Of a DNA stretch of 64,000 bases, positions 34,366-43,912 are shown piece after piece. The notes beneath the pieces are model-generated. The model worked only from the letters and a program-made list of their open reading frames with translations, ran no database searches and was not told where the DNA came from. Every line of letters starts with the position of its first letter. The first letter of the stretch is position 1. The translations under genes were made by a program, and so were the position numbers. Source of the DNA: Pseudanabaena sp. BC1403 (lineage in GTDB: Bacteria > Cyanobacteriota > Cyanobacteriia > Pseudanabaenales > Pseudanabaenaceae). The stretch is taken from positions 124,001-188,000 of the forward strand of contig NZ_PDDM01000004.1 of assembly GCF_002914585.1 (NCBI RefSeq), read 5' to 3'.

Positions 34366-35391
34366 TTATGTATACAAGCTTTGGCAATCTTCGAGATTGA
34401 GGCGCGATCGCGTTGCAATATTCATTGACGAAGTTTCGCCACGAGCGAGATGAATAGCTCCTGCACAGCCAATCATTGCTGCATTGTCCGTGCACAAGCT
34501 CAAAGGCGGAAAAACTGCCCGAATGTCATGCTCTGCGGCACTGGTCACAAGGCGCGATCTTAATGCGCTATTTGCAGCCACACCGCCAACTGCCACAATT
34601 GTTGAAAGATTATGCTCGATCGCGCATTTAATCGTGCGGGTTACCAGAGCAGTGGCAACGGTTTCTTGAAAACTCGCGGCAATATCGGCGATCGGTAACT
34701 CTTCGCCATTGGGGCTAAGTTTTTGGGTTAAGCGCAATACTGCGGTTTTTAAACCACTAAAACTAGAGTCATAAGGGAAATCAGGAATGCGCCCTTGCGG
34801 TAATTTGTAAGCCCTGGGATTTCCCGCGATCGCGATCTTGTCAATTGCTGGCCCCCCTGGATAGCCCAAACCGAGTAATCGCGCTACTTTGTCAAATGCC
34901 TCACCCGCAGCATCATCGCGAGTTTTGCCCATTACCTGATAGTCGGTATAGTCCTTGACTAAAATAATGCTGCTATGTCCCCCTGAAACTAATAGACATA
35001 AAAATGGTGGCTCTAAAGTTGGATCAGCCAATAAAGCCGAACAGATATGCCCCTCAAGGTGATGCACCGCTATCAAAGGCTTTTTATGTAACATTGCCAA
35101 GGTTTTTGCCGCCGTCACACCGATCATCAGCGAACCAATCAGCCCTGGTGCAGTCGTCACCGCAATCCCGTCAATCTCAGCCCATGTTTTGCCAGATTCG
35201 CGATATGCCTGCGCGATCGCAGGATTAATTGTCTCTACATGTTGCCGTGCTGCAACCTCAGGTACAACGCCACCATAAAGCGCATGGGTTAAAATTTGCG
35301 ATGAAACCACGCTACTGAGAATTTGGCGATCGCATACAACTGCCGCCGCAGTTTCATCACAGCTAGATTCGATCGCAAGAATAGTTGGCAT
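34366..35391 (-). CDS. tsaD: tRNA threonylcarbamoyladenosine transferase subunit TsaD
   Basis: A 341-residue metalloprotein of the Kae1/TsaD family needed for the universal t6A37 modification of ANN-decoding tRNAs. It shows the iron ligand motif HHLEGH (H111 and H115), the start [16 protein letters not shown] and the ATP-fold motifs [12 protein letters not shown] and [13 protein letters not shown]. Cytosolic; partners TsaB, TsaC and TsaE are not in the window. Its start is 193 bp from psaF on the other strand. Confidence 0.96.
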   Translation of the reverse strand: MPTILAIESSCDETAAAVVCDRQILSSVVSSQILTHALYGGVVPEVAARQHVETINPAIAQAYRESGKTWAEIDGIAVTTAPGLIGSLMIGVTAAKTLAMLHKKPLIAVHHLEGHICSALLADPTLEPPFLCLLVSGGHSSIILVKDYTDYQVMGKTRDDAAGEAFDKVARLLGLGYPGGPAIDKIAIAGNPRAYKLPQGRIPDFPYDSSFSGLKTAVLRLTQKLSPNGEELPIADIAASFQETVATALVTRTIKCAIEHNLSTIVAVGGVAANSALRSRLVTSAAEHDIRAVFPPLSLCTDNAAMIGCAGAIHLARGETSSMNIATRSRLNLEDCQSLYT

Positions 35392-35401
35392 TTCTAAACA
35401 A

Positions 35402-35450
35402 AATTAAGATGATCTAACTGCCGCAAAGCGGCAGTTAGATCATCTTAATT
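35402..35450. repeat. 23-bp perfect hairpin in a divergent promoter spacer
   Basis: Arms 35402-35424 and 35428-35450 are perfect complements around loop AAA. It lies upstream of both tsaD and psaF, where no protein-coding transcript should end. A role other than a simple gene terminator is implied. Confidence 0.7.
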
Positions 35451-35583
35451 GATAATTTACTTTACAGGATGTGAAGATTGCTTTACCAAGGCGCGATCGC
35501 TGATATAGGATCTGAGGCTAAGTTCTCAAACGAAAATCTCGTTATTTTTGCCTATCTTATCAAAGGTAAATTAAGGTCAGTCC

Positions 35584-36159
35584 ATGAAAAGACTTTTTGC
35601 TCTCATTCTAGTTATTAGCCTGTGGTTTGGCATTAGCCTTGCTGCAACCCCTGCTGCATATGCAGAATTCTCATTCAATGCTTTGACTCCTTGTGCAACC
35701 TCCTCTGCTTTTCAAGATCGCTTGACAAGTGAAGTTGATGGTTATACAGCCCGTCTAGCTAATTTCAAAGCTGGTAGCGGCCCTGCTGAATACCTCAAAG
35801 GTAAAATTGCTCAAACCGAAGCTCGTTTTGCAAAATATGCTAACTCTGGCTTACTTTGCGGCGAAGATGGCTTACCTCACTTGATCAGCGATGGTCGTTG
35901 GAGTCACGCTGGCGAATTCACCATTCCTGCCTTGATGTTTCTATTCATCACTGGTTGGATCGGCTGGGTTGGTCGTGCTTATCTGATTGCAATTCGTAAA
36001 GATCCAGCAACCGCAGCTCAAAAGGAAATCATCATCGATCTTCCTCTTGCTATTAAATGTATGCTGACTGGCTTTACATGGCCTCTTGCTGCACTCAAAG
36101 AGTTTGGCACTGGCGAACTGTTGGCTCCTGAAAATGAAGTTACCGTTTCGCCTCGCTAG
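35584..36159 (+). CDS. psaF: Photosystem I subunit III
   Basis: Precursor of 191 residues with a signal peptide (about 1-27, cleavage before [10 protein letters not shown]). The lumenal domain has the conserved cysteine pair (LTPC... [14 protein letters not shown]). One membrane helix follows (about 118-140), then a second C-terminal hydrophobic part. PsaF lies at the lumenal and membrane side near plastocyanin/cytochrome c6 docking and binds carotenoids. psaJ follows 101 bp downstream, a classic psaFJ operon. AAGG precedes the ATG. Confidence 0.97.
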   Translation: MKRLFALILVISLWFGISLAATPAAYAEFSFNALTPCATSSAFQDRLTSEVDGYTARLANFKAGSGPAEYLKGKIAQTEARFAKYANSGLLCGEDGLPHLISDGRWSHAGEFTIPALMFLFITGWIGWVGRAYLIAIRKDPATAAQKEIIIDLPLAIKCMLTGFTWPLAALKEFGTGELLAPENEVTVSPR

Positions 36160-36260
36160 TTTCTAAATCTAGCGATCGCTTTGCTAACTTTTCCAGAGTG
36201 TTGTGACAAGTGTTTTAGTACTCTGGGAAAAAATCAAAACTATCTAAAAGGAGAACTCCA

Positions 36261-36377
36261 TTGAACGGCTTTTTATCTTCTGCTCCTGTCTTGGCTGCTG
36301 TATGGCTTACAATCACCGCTGGTGTATTGATCGAAGCTAACCGCCTATTCCCAGACACCTTGACATTTCCTTTCTAA
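36261..36377 (+). CDS. psaJ: Photosystem I subunit IX
   Basis: A 38-residue single-helix protein: a hydrophobic segment [20 protein letters not shown] with the PsaJ ending LFPD. The reading frame begins with TTG (36261), preceded by AAGGAG at 36248-36253, a strong ribosome binding site with about seven-base spacing. No ATG exists upstream in frame that would fit. PsaJ stabilises PsaF in the complex. It shares the psaF transcript and terminates at the hairpin downstream. Confidence 0.93.
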   Translation: MNGFLSSAPVLAAVWLTITAGVLIEANRLFPDTLTFPF

Positions 36378-36435
36378 ATCTCTAACAGTTTTAAGTTATG
36401 GGCAATGCTCTTAACTTACAGAACAGAGATTTAAC

Positions 36436-36480
36436 AACAAAAAAGAGATAGTACGCTTAACGTACTATCTCTTTTTTGTT
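36436..36480 (+). terminator. psaFJ terminator
   Basis: AACAAAAAAGAGATAGTACG pairs exactly with its complement (36436-36455 with 36461-36480) around a 5-nt loop. It lies about 60 bp after psaJ. Confidence 0.8.
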
Positions 36481-36505
36481 TTCTGGATTATTACAGCAAT
36501 CAATG

Positions 36506-36556
36506 ATTCATACCAAAACATAAAATGGCTTAGCCATTTTGTGTTTTGGTATGAAT
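36506..36556. repeat. 24-bp hairpin, ATACCAAAACA family
   Basis: Arms 36506-36529 and 36533-36556 pair with one G-T. The outer sequence TTCATACCAAAACA and the following GAATTGGTATTAC match the ends of the cluster at 34265-34370. It lies between psaJ and convergent gshA. Confidence 0.75.
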
Positions 36557-36597
36557 TGGTATTACAGCGCTTTGCACTCAAATCCGAATCAATCAAT

Positions 36598-36638
36598 TTA
36601 AGGATTTAGAGAGCGCAAGGCACTCTCTAAATCCTTAA
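36598..36638 (-). terminator. 16-bp perfect hairpin over gshA stop
   Basis: TTAAGGATTTAGAGAG pairs exactly with 36623-36638 around a 9-nt loop and contains the minus-strand gshA stop codon region. Confidence 0.7.
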
Positions 36639-37780
36639 GACAATAACAAAGCATCTGCTAGTTCTTTATCCATTTGTTCAGCAGAGGCGATCGCATCGGT
36701 CATGATTTGTCTCGGACTAATGCCATTGTGATAAGCCGCCAACCAACGTTGAGCTTCATTACCTTGATCGAGAATCTTTTGTAATGGCGATAGGAAACAC
36801 CAGACTCCATTATCCTTAGCACGCGATCGCAACTCTTCGTAGAGATTAGAAATCCATTCCCTTGCAGTGATTTGTTCGCCAGTTTGCCAATGGGTCAGCA
36901 CTGCATCAAGGCTATTAATCGCCGCCGCAACTTCATTTTGATCAGCGATCGAGGCAAGTTCTTCAGGCGTGAACTTGGTTGCATGAGGTGCAATGGGATC
37001 GAGGGATGAACCAATCCCAGCTTCGAGAAATTGATTGAGACGCATCTCTAAAAGAGCCGTGATCGCTAGTAAGGCGATGGGATCAATCACTAGATCAGAT
37101 ATCCGCAATTCTAAACGGTTGAGATTATAGGGACGATTATCACCATTTGGACGCACAGATGACCAAAGGTGACGAACATTTTGCATAGTCCCTAACTGTA
37201 ACTGCTGTTCTGTCCATTCCACAAAATGACGATGATTGCTAAATAATGGAACTAGTTTTGGTGTCTTGGGAAACATCTGCCATCGTGAAGAATGAAAACC
37301 AGTGGCTTTGCCATCAAGAAACGGAGATGAGGCGCTAAGAGCGAGATAAAGCGGTGCTTCCAGACGGATCAACCGACAAGCGGCAATTAGTAACTCTAAA
37401 TCAGGAATGCCGACATTAATATGAATACTTGCTGTAACAACATTAGTGCCATAGGTCTGCTCAATGTAGGTGTGATAAGGATTTTGTGGATCAGAGCGAT
37501 AGAAATGATCGACACCACCCAAAGCAAGAGTACTTCCTGGCATCAAAGTATAATCGCCTAGCGATCGCAAATAGCTACGTAGTTTTTGGCGTGGTTCTAC
37601 CAATGCCATTAACAACGGCTCGTATTTATGAAAAGGCGGCGTAATGTATTCAACATTGCGGCTGTCTGGTTCGCGCACAAACCCATTCAGATTAGCCACA
37701 ATGCGATCGCTAAAACCTACCACATCCCCCGTCGGTGTAGAGGTGTAGATTTCTACTTCAAAGCCTTTTGATAAAAGCAC
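36635..37780 (-). CDS. gshA: Glutamate-cysteine ligase, cyanobacterial type
   Basis: A 381-residue enzyme for the first, ATP-dependent step of glutathione synthesis. The cyanobacterial family is recognised from KGFEVEIYTSTPTGDVVG, FVREPDSRNVEYITPP, LGDYTLMPGSTLALG, TYGTNVVTASIHINVGIPD and NLNRLELRISDLV. The longer ORF to 37891 has no homologous-looking N-terminus. GTG at 37780 with AAAGGAAA just upstream is the natural start. Cytosolic. The downstream part of glutathione synthesis (gshB) is not in the window. Confidence 0.92.
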   Translation of the reverse strand: MLLSKGFEVEIYTSTPTGDVVGFSDRIVANLNGFVREPDSRNVEYITPPFHKYEPLLMALVEPRQKLRSYLRSLGDYTLMPGSTLALGGVDHFYRSDPQNPYHTYIEQTYGTNVVTASIHINVGIPDLELLIAACRLIRLEAPLYLALSASSPFLDGKATGFHSSRWQMFPKTPKLVPLFSNHRHFVEWTEQQLQLGTMQNVRHLWSSVRPNGDNRPYNLNRLELRISDLVIDPIALLAITALLEMRLNQFLEAGIGSSLDPIAPHATKFTPEELASIADQNEVAAAINSLDAVLTHWQTGEQITAREWISNLYEELRSRAKDNGVWCFLSPLQKILDQGNEAQRWLAAYHNGISPRQIMTDAIASAEQMDKELADALLLS

Positions 37781-37903
37781 GGGAGGTTTCCTTTTGCTAT
37801 AGTCACTATGTATTAAGCCTACCGTGCAATGCGATCTCTTTAAAGATGCCTTAGGACATACAAACTTCGCCAAGCTTAGAAAGGAGTGCAAAGTTCTTCT
37901 TAA

Positions 37904-39073
37904 CTAACTTTTCATAAGCTCTTTCATATTTTTGGCGGCTAAGGCATAGCCACCATCGGCTCCATCGACAAAATGGACTTGACGACCATCGCGCTCAAAA
38001 ACTAAGCAAGTCATGAGAGCGCGATCAGAAACATGAAAGCCATACACCAAACGACCTTCTTGAAACTTCTTTTCTAAATATTCAGTTAATTTTTGGCGTT
38101 GTCTGGTTCTGCCAGAAATAACCATTCGCAATACATCATCAAATTTTTTGAAGTCAGTCGCTTCTGAGACAATCTGCTTATAATCTCCCCAATTCAACGT
38201 CCCAGTTTTAATATTAAATGTTATAAAAAATAATCCCAACAAATTGATCAGCCGCAGTTTCCACAAATACAACTTCTTTTTTAACCAACTCTGAGATGCT
38301 GCAAAAACCTGCGTTTCTGATGATAAATTCTTTGCCCGAAAAGCAAGTTGTAAATTCTCAGATATGACGGGATTACATTCTACACCTTGTCCATAAATTC
38401 GCTCAATTTGGTTAATAACTTCACGATAGAGAATATCAATCTGGCTTTGACTTGGTGCTGTCACAGATATGATCAAACTAAGAATCTCTTCATGACGTGT
38501 GGGAATATCTTGCCATCGGCATTCTAAGCCAGAGAAATTGGCGATCGCATAGGAATTTTGTTGCTTAGGGCTGTACAAGACCGTTGTCGCTTGATCCTTA
38601 ACCAAACGTGTTGCGTAGCTGATGCCTCCACCTCTGAGGATCGCTTGAACATAGTTGTCGGAGATTCGGAGCTTCGCAACTTTAATGTCATAGCTTGATG
38701 TAATAGCCTCAAGTGGGACAATTCCTATGCGTAATTTAAGATTAAATTCATCTGCGGCTAATTTCTGCACAGCCAATAATGCTTGCTCTGCTTCTGGGAT
38801 AAACTTTGATGGAATGAGGATAGATGCGCCATCACCACCAAATACAAAGGGAATCTCCAGCTCTCCAACTATATTCAAAATTACAATAATGGAACAAGCG
38901 CCTAAGAGATTAATATCTTTGTATTTGCCATCTGCGATCGCCTGTGTTGATTCCTCTATATCGGTAATGATTGCCGCCCAGTTGTTAGGAACTGCGTAGA
39001 AATTCTCACTATGAGTAATATCTGCAAAATTCTGAAGAACAGGTAGATCGGCATAAAAATTTTCAGTATTCAT
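37904..39073 (-). CDS. DUF3095 (nucleotide-cyclase-like fold) protein
   Basis: A 389-residue protein matching DUF3095. The N-terminal half has the cyclase-like elements WAAIITDIEESTQAI and FVFGGDGASILIP, like class III adenylate cyclase metal motifs. The C-terminal half has RGGGISYATRLVK and an acidic end. Catalysis is not established. It is soluble, and lies 123 bp upstream of gshA on the same strand. Confidence 0.8.
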   Translation of the reverse strand: MNTENFYADLPVLQNFADITHSENFYAVPNNWAAIITDIEESTQAIADGKYKDINLLGACSIIVILNIVGELEIPFVFGGDGASILIPSKFIPEAEQALLAVQKLAADEFNLKLRIGIVPLEAITSSYDIKVAKLRISDNYVQAILRGGGISYATRLVKDQATTVLYSPKQQNSYAIANFSGLECRWQDIPTRHEEILSLIISVTAPSQSQIDILYREVINQIERIYGQGVECNPVISENLQLAFRAKNLSSETQVFAASQSWLKKKLYLWKLRLINLLGLFFITFNIKTGTLNWGDYKQIVSEATDFKKFDDVLRMVISGRTRQRQKLTEYLEKKFQEGRLVYGFHVSDRALMTCLVFERDGRQVHFVDGADGGYALAAKNMKELMKS

Positions 39074-39152
39074 GGTTATTCGTTGATATTCTTAAATATT
39101 CATGCCTATAAACCTGAATACGAGCGAAATTATCTCTATTTTATCAATAAAA

Positions 39153-39196
39153 AATAGACAGGTATAACCGCCAGTTGGCTGTCATACCTGTCTATT
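39153..39196. repeat. Imperfect hairpin, 13-bp outer stem
   Basis: AATAGACAGGTAT (39153-39165) pairs with ATACCTGTCTATT (39184-39196). Inner GCCAGTTGGC adds a short stem. It lies upstream of the DUF3095 gene and downstream of guaA on the minus strand. Confidence 0.6.
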
Positions 39197-39257
39197 GCAC
39201 TTTGTTCATCTCTAAAATGCTATGGCTTCCTGAACAAAATTTGTTATAGCTGTCGCT

Positions 39258-39312
39258 AAAAAACAGTCATAGAGGTGCGGCGCTTTGCGCCGCACCTCTA
39301 TGACTGTTTTTT
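39258..39312 (-). terminator. 26-bp perfect hairpin after guaA
   Basis: Arms 39258-39283 and 39287-39312 pair perfectly around loop TTT with core GTGCGGCGC and outer A6/T6. It lies 10 bp after the guaA stop codon on the minus strand. Confidence 0.8.
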
Positions 39313-39321
39313 GATTAGGGT

Positions 39322-40995
39322 TTATTCCCATTCAATAGTGCCAGGTGGCTTAGATGTGATATCTAACACTACGCGATTGACACCTTCCACTTCATTGACA
39401 ATGCGATTGGAAATAGTTTCCAATAAATCATAGGGAACTCTTGCCCAATCCGCAGTCATTCCATCTTCACTGGTGACTAGACGCAAAACTATAGGATGGG
39501 AATAGGTTCGCTTATCGCCCATCACACCCACGCTGCGAACTGTGGGCAATAGTACCGCAAAGGCTTGCCAGAGATTATTATATTGACCTGCACGATTGAT
39601 CTCTTGGCGCACAATTAGGTCAGCATCTCTCAGAGTATTCAGGCGATCGCTAGTAATGTCACCAATAATCCTGATTGCCAAACCAGGCCCTGGAAATGGC
39701 TGGCGCTTGACAATTTCTTCGGGAAGTCCAAGAGCCGTCCCCACTTTACGCACTTCATCCTTAAACAACTTGCGAAGTGGTTCTACTAAAGTAAAGCGAA
39801 GATTATCAGGTAAACCACCCACATTGTGATGACTCTTGATCTTGACAGCAACACGTTTACCAGTGACAGGATCAGCGTTAGTGTCAGCCGATTCAATTAC
39901 GTCTGGATAAAGAGTTCCTTGAGCGAGGAAATCAAACGGGCCTAATCGCTGTGATTCTTCTTCAAAAACATTGATGAATTCACTCCCGATTAACTTCCGT
40001 TTCTGCTCAGGTTCGGTAATACCCTTAACTCTTTCAAGAAATCTTTCACGAGCATTAACATACACAACATGAATGTGGAACTGTTCTTCAAAAAGTTTGA
40101 CTAGACGCTCTGGCTCTAGCTTGCGCATGAAGCCTTGATCGATAAACATACAGGTGAGCTGATCACCGATCGCCCTATGCAATAAGAAGGCAAGTGTTGA
40201 AGAATCTACACCACCTGACAGTGCAAGTAAAACACGCTTATCGCCAACCTGAGCACGAATTTCACGAATTGAATTTTCGATAAATGCATCGGTCGTCCAA
40301 CTTGGCTCACATTTACAAATGTGATAAACAAAATTGCGAATCATCGCCATACCACCTGCGGAATGTACTACCTCAGGATGGAACTGGACACCGTAAAGAT
40401 TTTTTTTGTGATCAGCGATCGCGGCACAAGGAGTATTCGCCGTGTGAGCTAAAATTTCAAATCCTTTGGGCAATTCAACTACTGAATCACCATGACTCAT
40501 CCACATGGTGATGCCCGTATCTACATTAGTAAGCAAATCGGTGGGATCGTCAATTTGTAATTCGGCTTTGCCATATTCCCCATGGTCGGCAAGTTCGACA
40601 GTGCCGCCGAGCTGCTTCGCCATCAGTTGCATCCCATAGCAAACACCTAAAACAGGTATACCTAAATTAAAAATTTCAGGATCGCATTGAGGAGCGCCTT
40701 CATCATAAACAGAGTTAGGACCACCTGACAAAATGATCCCTTCAGGATTAAGCTTCAGCAAGTCTTCGGCTGAGATATGATAAGTTAGAACTTCAGAATA
40801 AACTTGCGTCTCACGGATACGTCGAGCAATTAGCTCTGAGTACTGAGACCCGAAATCAAGAATCGCAATCATTGAACGACTAATTATTTTGTCTGTGGTA
40901 CTTTCAGGATCTGAGCTAGATGAATTTATACTAGATGAAAGCGCACCTTCAAGATTTAGTACGACATTCGACGATGTTGGAGGGGAAGAAACCAC
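39322..40995 (-). CDS. guaA: GMP synthase (glutamine-hydrolysing)
   Basis: Amidates XMP to GMP. The class I glutamine amidotransferase domain (about 43-235) has catalytic C119 in [10 protein letters not shown] and the HPE of VQFHPEV. The ATP-PPase P-loop is [10 protein letters not shown] and the C-terminal dimer domain ends [10 protein letters not shown] Ser-rich N-terminal extension of about 41 residues precedes [10 protein letters not shown], so the start could instead be near residue 42. Extensions of this sort occur in cyanobacterial GuaA. Length 557. Confidence 0.96.
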   Translation of the reverse strand: MVSSPPTSSNVVLNLEGALSSSINSSSSDPESTTDKIISRSMIAILDFGSQYSELIARRIRETQVYSEVLTYHISAEDLLKLNPEGIILSGGPNSVYDEGAPQCDPEIFNLGIPVLGVCYGMQLMAKQLGGTVELADHGEYGKAELQIDDPTDLLTNVDTGITMWMSHGDSVVELPKGFEILAHTANTPCAAIADHKKNLYGVQFHPEVVHSAGGMAMIRNFVYHICKCEPSWTTDAFIENSIREIRAQVGDKRVLLALSGGVDSSTLAFLLHRAIGDQLTCMFIDQGFMRKLEPERLVKLFEEQFHIHVVYVNARERFLERVKGITEPEQKRKLIGSEFINVFEEESQRLGPFDFLAQGTLYPDVIESADTNADPVTGKRVAVKIKSHHNVGGLPDNLRFTLVEPLRKLFKDEVRKVGTALGLPEEIVKRQPFPGPGLAIRIIGDITSDRLNTLRDADLIVRQEINRAGQYNNLWQAFAVLLPTVRSVGVMGDKRTYSHPIVLRLVTSEDGMTADWARVPYDLLETISNRIVNEVEGVNRVVLDITSKPPGTIEWE

Positions 40996-41112
40996 AGTAG
41001 ATACCTCTATCTTAGATGAGATAGCGTTTAATGCGATCGTAAGGCTTTCGGTAAGCCTATCGCTGCGAAAAAAGTAGCTATTCCTACAATGCTAGCAAAA
41101 TGGTACGTACTT

Positions 41113-41733
41113 ATGGTGAAAAAAACGCGTAAAAAAGTTGTGACTGCGATCGCATTGCTACCAATTCTTGCTCTGCAAGTTTTTGGAGGTAGCAATCAAA
41201 ATCTTGTTTCTAGAGATTTTCTAACTCCTTCAGCAGAAGCAGTGCAGTTACGCGATGGCAAAACCTATTTTGTGCAATTGCCATTTCTTTTGGGTGCAGA
41301 GACGACTATAAATCGCATCTATTCTTGGAATGCGACATACTACTTTGCGATCGCTTTACCTCAAAATATGGGTGAGCCTCTACAAAAGTTAGAAATTGCT
41401 CAGACAGAAGGTTTTGACAATGTTGATTTTTATAGCAATGAAACAATTGCTTACTTACAATCTTCATCAGGTGAGAGAGTTGCGATCTCTAGTAAAACTG
41501 AAGTTTTGCCAAGTCAAGATCGTGATCGCCAAAAAGTCACAATTACTTTTAATCCACCAATTTCTGCGAGTAATGAGCTTAACAGTAAGCTAGTAGTTGG
41601 ACTTCGCCCAGTCCGTAATCCTCGCTACGATGGCGTTTATCTGTTTGGAGTGACCGCATTTCCACAAGGCGATCGCCCAAATTCACAATTCCTTGGTTAT
41701 GGCAGATTAAGTTTCTACGATTTGCGTTACTAA
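41113..41733 (+). CDS. DUF2808 family exported protein
   Basis: A 206-residue predicted exported protein (ATG 41089 is an alternative start adding eight residues). The basic start MVKKTRKKVV leads a hydrophobic core (AIALLPILALQVFGG), like a signal peptide. The rest is a DUF2808 beta-rich domain with SWNATYYFAIALPQN and GVYLFGVTAFPQGDRP. This cyanobacterium-specific family is usually periplasmic and of unknown function. A nested palindrome begins three bases after its stop. Confidence 0.85.
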   Translation: MVKKTRKKVVTAIALLPILALQVFGGSNQNLVSRDFLTPSAEAVQLRDGKTYFVQLPFLLGAETTINRIYSWNATYYFAIALPQNMGEPLQKLEIAQTEGFDNVDFYSNETIAYLQSSSGERVAISSKTEVLPSQDRDRQKVTITFNPPISASNELNSKLVVGLRPVRNPRYDGVYLFGVTAFPQGDRPNSQFLGYGRLSFYDLRY

Positions 41734-41735
41734 GT

Positions 41736-41857
41736 ATATGAAACCGATTTTGTGGTTTTTAGCACCTGCGGCGCTAAAAACCACAAAATCGGTTTCATAT
41801 GCGAGTCCACCGACGGTGGACTCGCATCAAAACCGATTTTTATAATGAAAATTGCTG
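41736..41857. repeat. Nested palindrome element, copy 3
   Basis: Hairpin A has 28-bp arms 41736-41763 and 41773-41800. Hairpin B has arms 41799-41811 and 41815-41827 with loop GAC. The right end AAAACCGATTTTTATAATGA with AAATTGCTG matches copies 1 and 2. The left outer arm is largely missing, so this copy looks truncated on that side. Confidence 0.8.
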
Positions 41858-41933
41858 GAGCTGAGAGGGTGTTTTATGAAAAACATTAACGTTTGCTATA
41901 CACTATTGGCAGATAGTAACTAGATATTTAACT

Positions 41934-42398
41934 ATGACCTTCACAACAGAATCGCCAATAACTCCTGTAGAAGCAGAATCTAGTTTTGCACCACCAACCA
42001 ATCACATTGTGCAAACGATCCAAACTGTCATCGCCAGTATGGATGCTGAAAATTCGGCTCTTGAAAACCAGACCGAGGATACGTGGAAATTTCAATATGG
42101 CACTGTAGAAGTAGTTGTCAACATTACTGGAACCGAGCCTAATGATACCTTCACTGTTTTTTCGACTGTACTTGCTGCCCCATTTAAAGACGAAGCAAAA
42201 ATGACACGTTGGCTTTTGGAAAAAAATGCCGCTGACACATTTGAAGCTCGGTATGCGATCCAGAATGATCAAGTTTTGGTGTTGTGCTCACGCTCTGTTG
42301 AGGATCTTTCACCTGCGGAAATCTCACGGATCATCACGATTGTGGCAGCGATCGCCGATGAAAATGATGAAGTATTAAAAGAAAATTTCGGCGTTTAG
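41934..42398 (+). CDS. YbjN-domain protein
   Basis: A 154-residue protein of the YbjN/T3SS-chaperone-like fold. It begins with a disordered Glu/Pro segment (1-25), then TIQTVIASMDAENS, YGTVEVVVNITGT, STVLAAPFKDE and an acidic C-terminal helix (LSPAEISRIITIVAAIAD). Function unknown. It lies upstream of the lipoate ligase with a terminator between. Confidence 0.8.
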   Translation: MTFTTESPITPVEAESSFAPPTNHIVQTIQTVIASMDAENSALENQTEDTWKFQYGTVEVVVNITGTEPNDTFTVFSTVLAAPFKDEAKMTRWLLEKNAADTFEARYAIQNDQVLVLCSRSVEDLSPAEISRIITIVAAIADENDEVLKENFGV

Positions 42399-42412
42399 AA
42401 CTCTGTCTTATT

Positions 42413-42439
42413 AAGAAAGCACCGTTTGTGTGCTTTCTT
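42413..42439 (+). terminator. 10-bp stem after YbjN gene
   Basis: AAGAAAGCAC (42413-42422) pairs with GTGCTTTCTT (42430-42439) and T-rich sequence follows. It is a probable intrinsic terminator, although the next gene starts 17 bp later. Confidence 0.6.
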
Positions 42440-42456
42440 GTCATTTTTATAAATTC

Positions 42457-43191
42457 ATGAACAAACTATGGGAGCTTCTTCCTTATTCTGAAATATCGGG
42501 AAAGCTACAAATGGCTCTTGACAATTCTTTGCTTGATCGCCATAGCCAAGATCCTCAATCGCCATCGATTTTAAGATTTTATCGCTGGAGCCCATCTGCG
42601 ATTTCCTTAGGGTTTAATCAAAAGCAATATCCTATTCGCTGGAATGAGATTGCAAAAAAAAATAATCTCGACATCATTCGTCGTCCAAGTGGGGGGCGAG
42701 CTGTGCTTCATCAAGGAGATCTTACTTATACATTGATCACCAGTGCTGATATTGGTGGTGATCAAGTGGGTGATTTTGAAGATAATACCTTTGGAAGAAA
42801 GCGATCGCATCGCGAGATCTATGAATATATCAGCGGATTTCTAATTCAAGGTTTTTCTAGGTTGGGAGTTAATCTAACCTATGGAAAAGCAGGACGGGGC
42901 TATATCCATAATCCCAGTTGTTTTTCCACGGCAACCAATGCGGATTTAGTAATTGCTGATGGACGTAAACTAATCGGTAGCGCTCAAGTCTATCGTCATA
43001 ATTCAGTTTTGCAGCATGGATCAATCTCGATCAATCCAAATTACAAGTTACTAACTGAGCTATTTCAAGCAGAAGTACCGATTGTTGGTTACCAAGAACT
43101 GGCATGGAATAACCATAAAGACATAACTACAAAACTTGTAGATGTTCTATCTCAATCGGCGCGGGATTACTTTCAAGCGGAGTTCTTGTAG
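42457..43191 (+). CDS. Lipoate-protein ligase A family
   Basis: A BPL/LPL-A fold protein of 244 residues (from ATG 42457; an upstream ATG at 42430 is less convincing) that should attach lipoate or octanoate to 2-oxoacid dehydrogenases. It shows [34 protein letters not shown] and [25 protein letters not shown]. The class contains lipoate and octanoyl transferases, so the exact substrate is not fixed. Its last 45 bp overlap the convergent pseudouridine synthase gene. Confidence 0.85.
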   Translation: MNKLWELLPYSEISGKLQMALDNSLLDRHSQDPQSPSILRFYRWSPSAISLGFNQKQYPIRWNEIAKKNNLDIIRRPSGGRAVLHQGDLTYTLITSADIGGDQVGDFEDNTFGRKRSHREIYEYISGFLIQGFSRLGVNLTYGKAGRGYIHNPSCFSTATNADLVIADGRKLIGSAQVYRHNSVLQHGSISINPNYKLLTELFQAEVPIVGYQELAWNNHKDITTKLVDVLSQSARDYFQAEFL

Positions 43192-43749
43192 TTCCGATTG
43201 AGTCAAATTTCGCCATTGTCCGACATGAAGATCTACCAATCTTAGATGAGCGATCGCCACACGTACTAGACGTAAAGTGGGAAATCCTATTGCTGCTGTC
43301 ATCTTTCTAACTTGACGATTTTTTCCTTCTGTTAATTTCAGTTCTAACCAAGCTGTGGGAATACTGGCTCGAAAGCGAATGGGCGGCTGTCGCTCTGGTA
43401 AATCTGGCTCAGTATCTAATAAATTAGCGATCGCGGGTTTAGTTCGATATCCTTGGAGCATGACACCATTGCGTAACTGCTCCAAGGCATCTTCCGTGGG
43501 AGTTCTTTCTACCTGTACCCAATAAGTTCGTGAATGTTCAAACTGGGGATCGATTAAGCGATGCTTTAATTGCCCATCATTAGTCAGAAGTAATAACCCT
43601 TCGCTATCAAAATCCAATCGACCTACTGAATATACTTCAGGGATGTCAATATATTCTTTTAATGTGGGGCGCGGGGATGCACTGTCATCAGTAAACTGAC
43701 AGAGAACACCATAGGGTTTATAGAAAAGAATATATTGGCGATCGCTCAT
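43147..43749 (-). CDS. RsuA/RluE-type 23S rRNA pseudouridine synthase
   Basis: A 200-residue pseudouridine synthase lacking an S4 domain, as in RluE. The catalytic aspartate is in [17 protein letters not shown], with [12 protein letters not shown] at the start and the [21 protein letters not shown] loop at the C-terminal half. It should modify a single uridine in 23S rRNA. It overlaps the lipoate ligase gene tail to tail. Confidence 0.9.
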   Translation of the reverse strand: MSDRQYILFYKPYGVLCQFTDDSASPRPTLKEYIDIPEVYSVGRLDFDSEGLLLLTNDGQLKHRLIDPQFEHSRTYWVQVERTPTEDALEQLRNGVMLQGYRTKPAIANLLDTEPDLPERQPPIRFRASIPTAWLELKLTEGKNRQVRKMTAAIGFPTLRLVRVAIAHLRLVDLHVGQWRNLTQSELQELRLKVIPRRLR

Positions 43750-43759
43750 AAGTTTTTTG

Positions 43760-43796
43760 AGAATAAAAAAGCTCGCGCCGCGAGCTTTTTTATTCT
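43760..43796. repeat. 17-bp perfect hairpin upstream of pseudouridine synthase
   Basis: Arms 43760-43776 and 43780-43796 pair perfectly around loop GCC with an A-rich/T-rich end. It lies 11 bp before the start codon of the minus-strand gene and after the CAP-domain gene, so it may terminate CAP transcription. Confidence 0.7.
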
Positions 43797-43910
43797 ATAG
43801 CTATAGCCAATCAAGTCAGGACATAAAACCCAAAAGAGAGTTGGGGCGCGAAGCGCCCCAACTCTCTTTTGGGTTTTGACTTTGTCCTAATATTGCTGAC
43901 GATAGCTATA
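43796..43910. repeat. Intact TATAGCC-AATCAAG hairpin element
   Basis: The inner hairpin has perfect 25-bp arms 43825-43849 and 43853-43877 (outer AAAACCCAAAAGAGAG, core GGGGCGC). It is flanked by TATAGCCAATCAAGTCAGGA on the left and GTCCTAATATTGC...TATAGC on the right. It is the well-preserved counterpart of the decayed element at 26081-26185. Confidence 0.75.
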
Positions 43911-43912
43911 AA

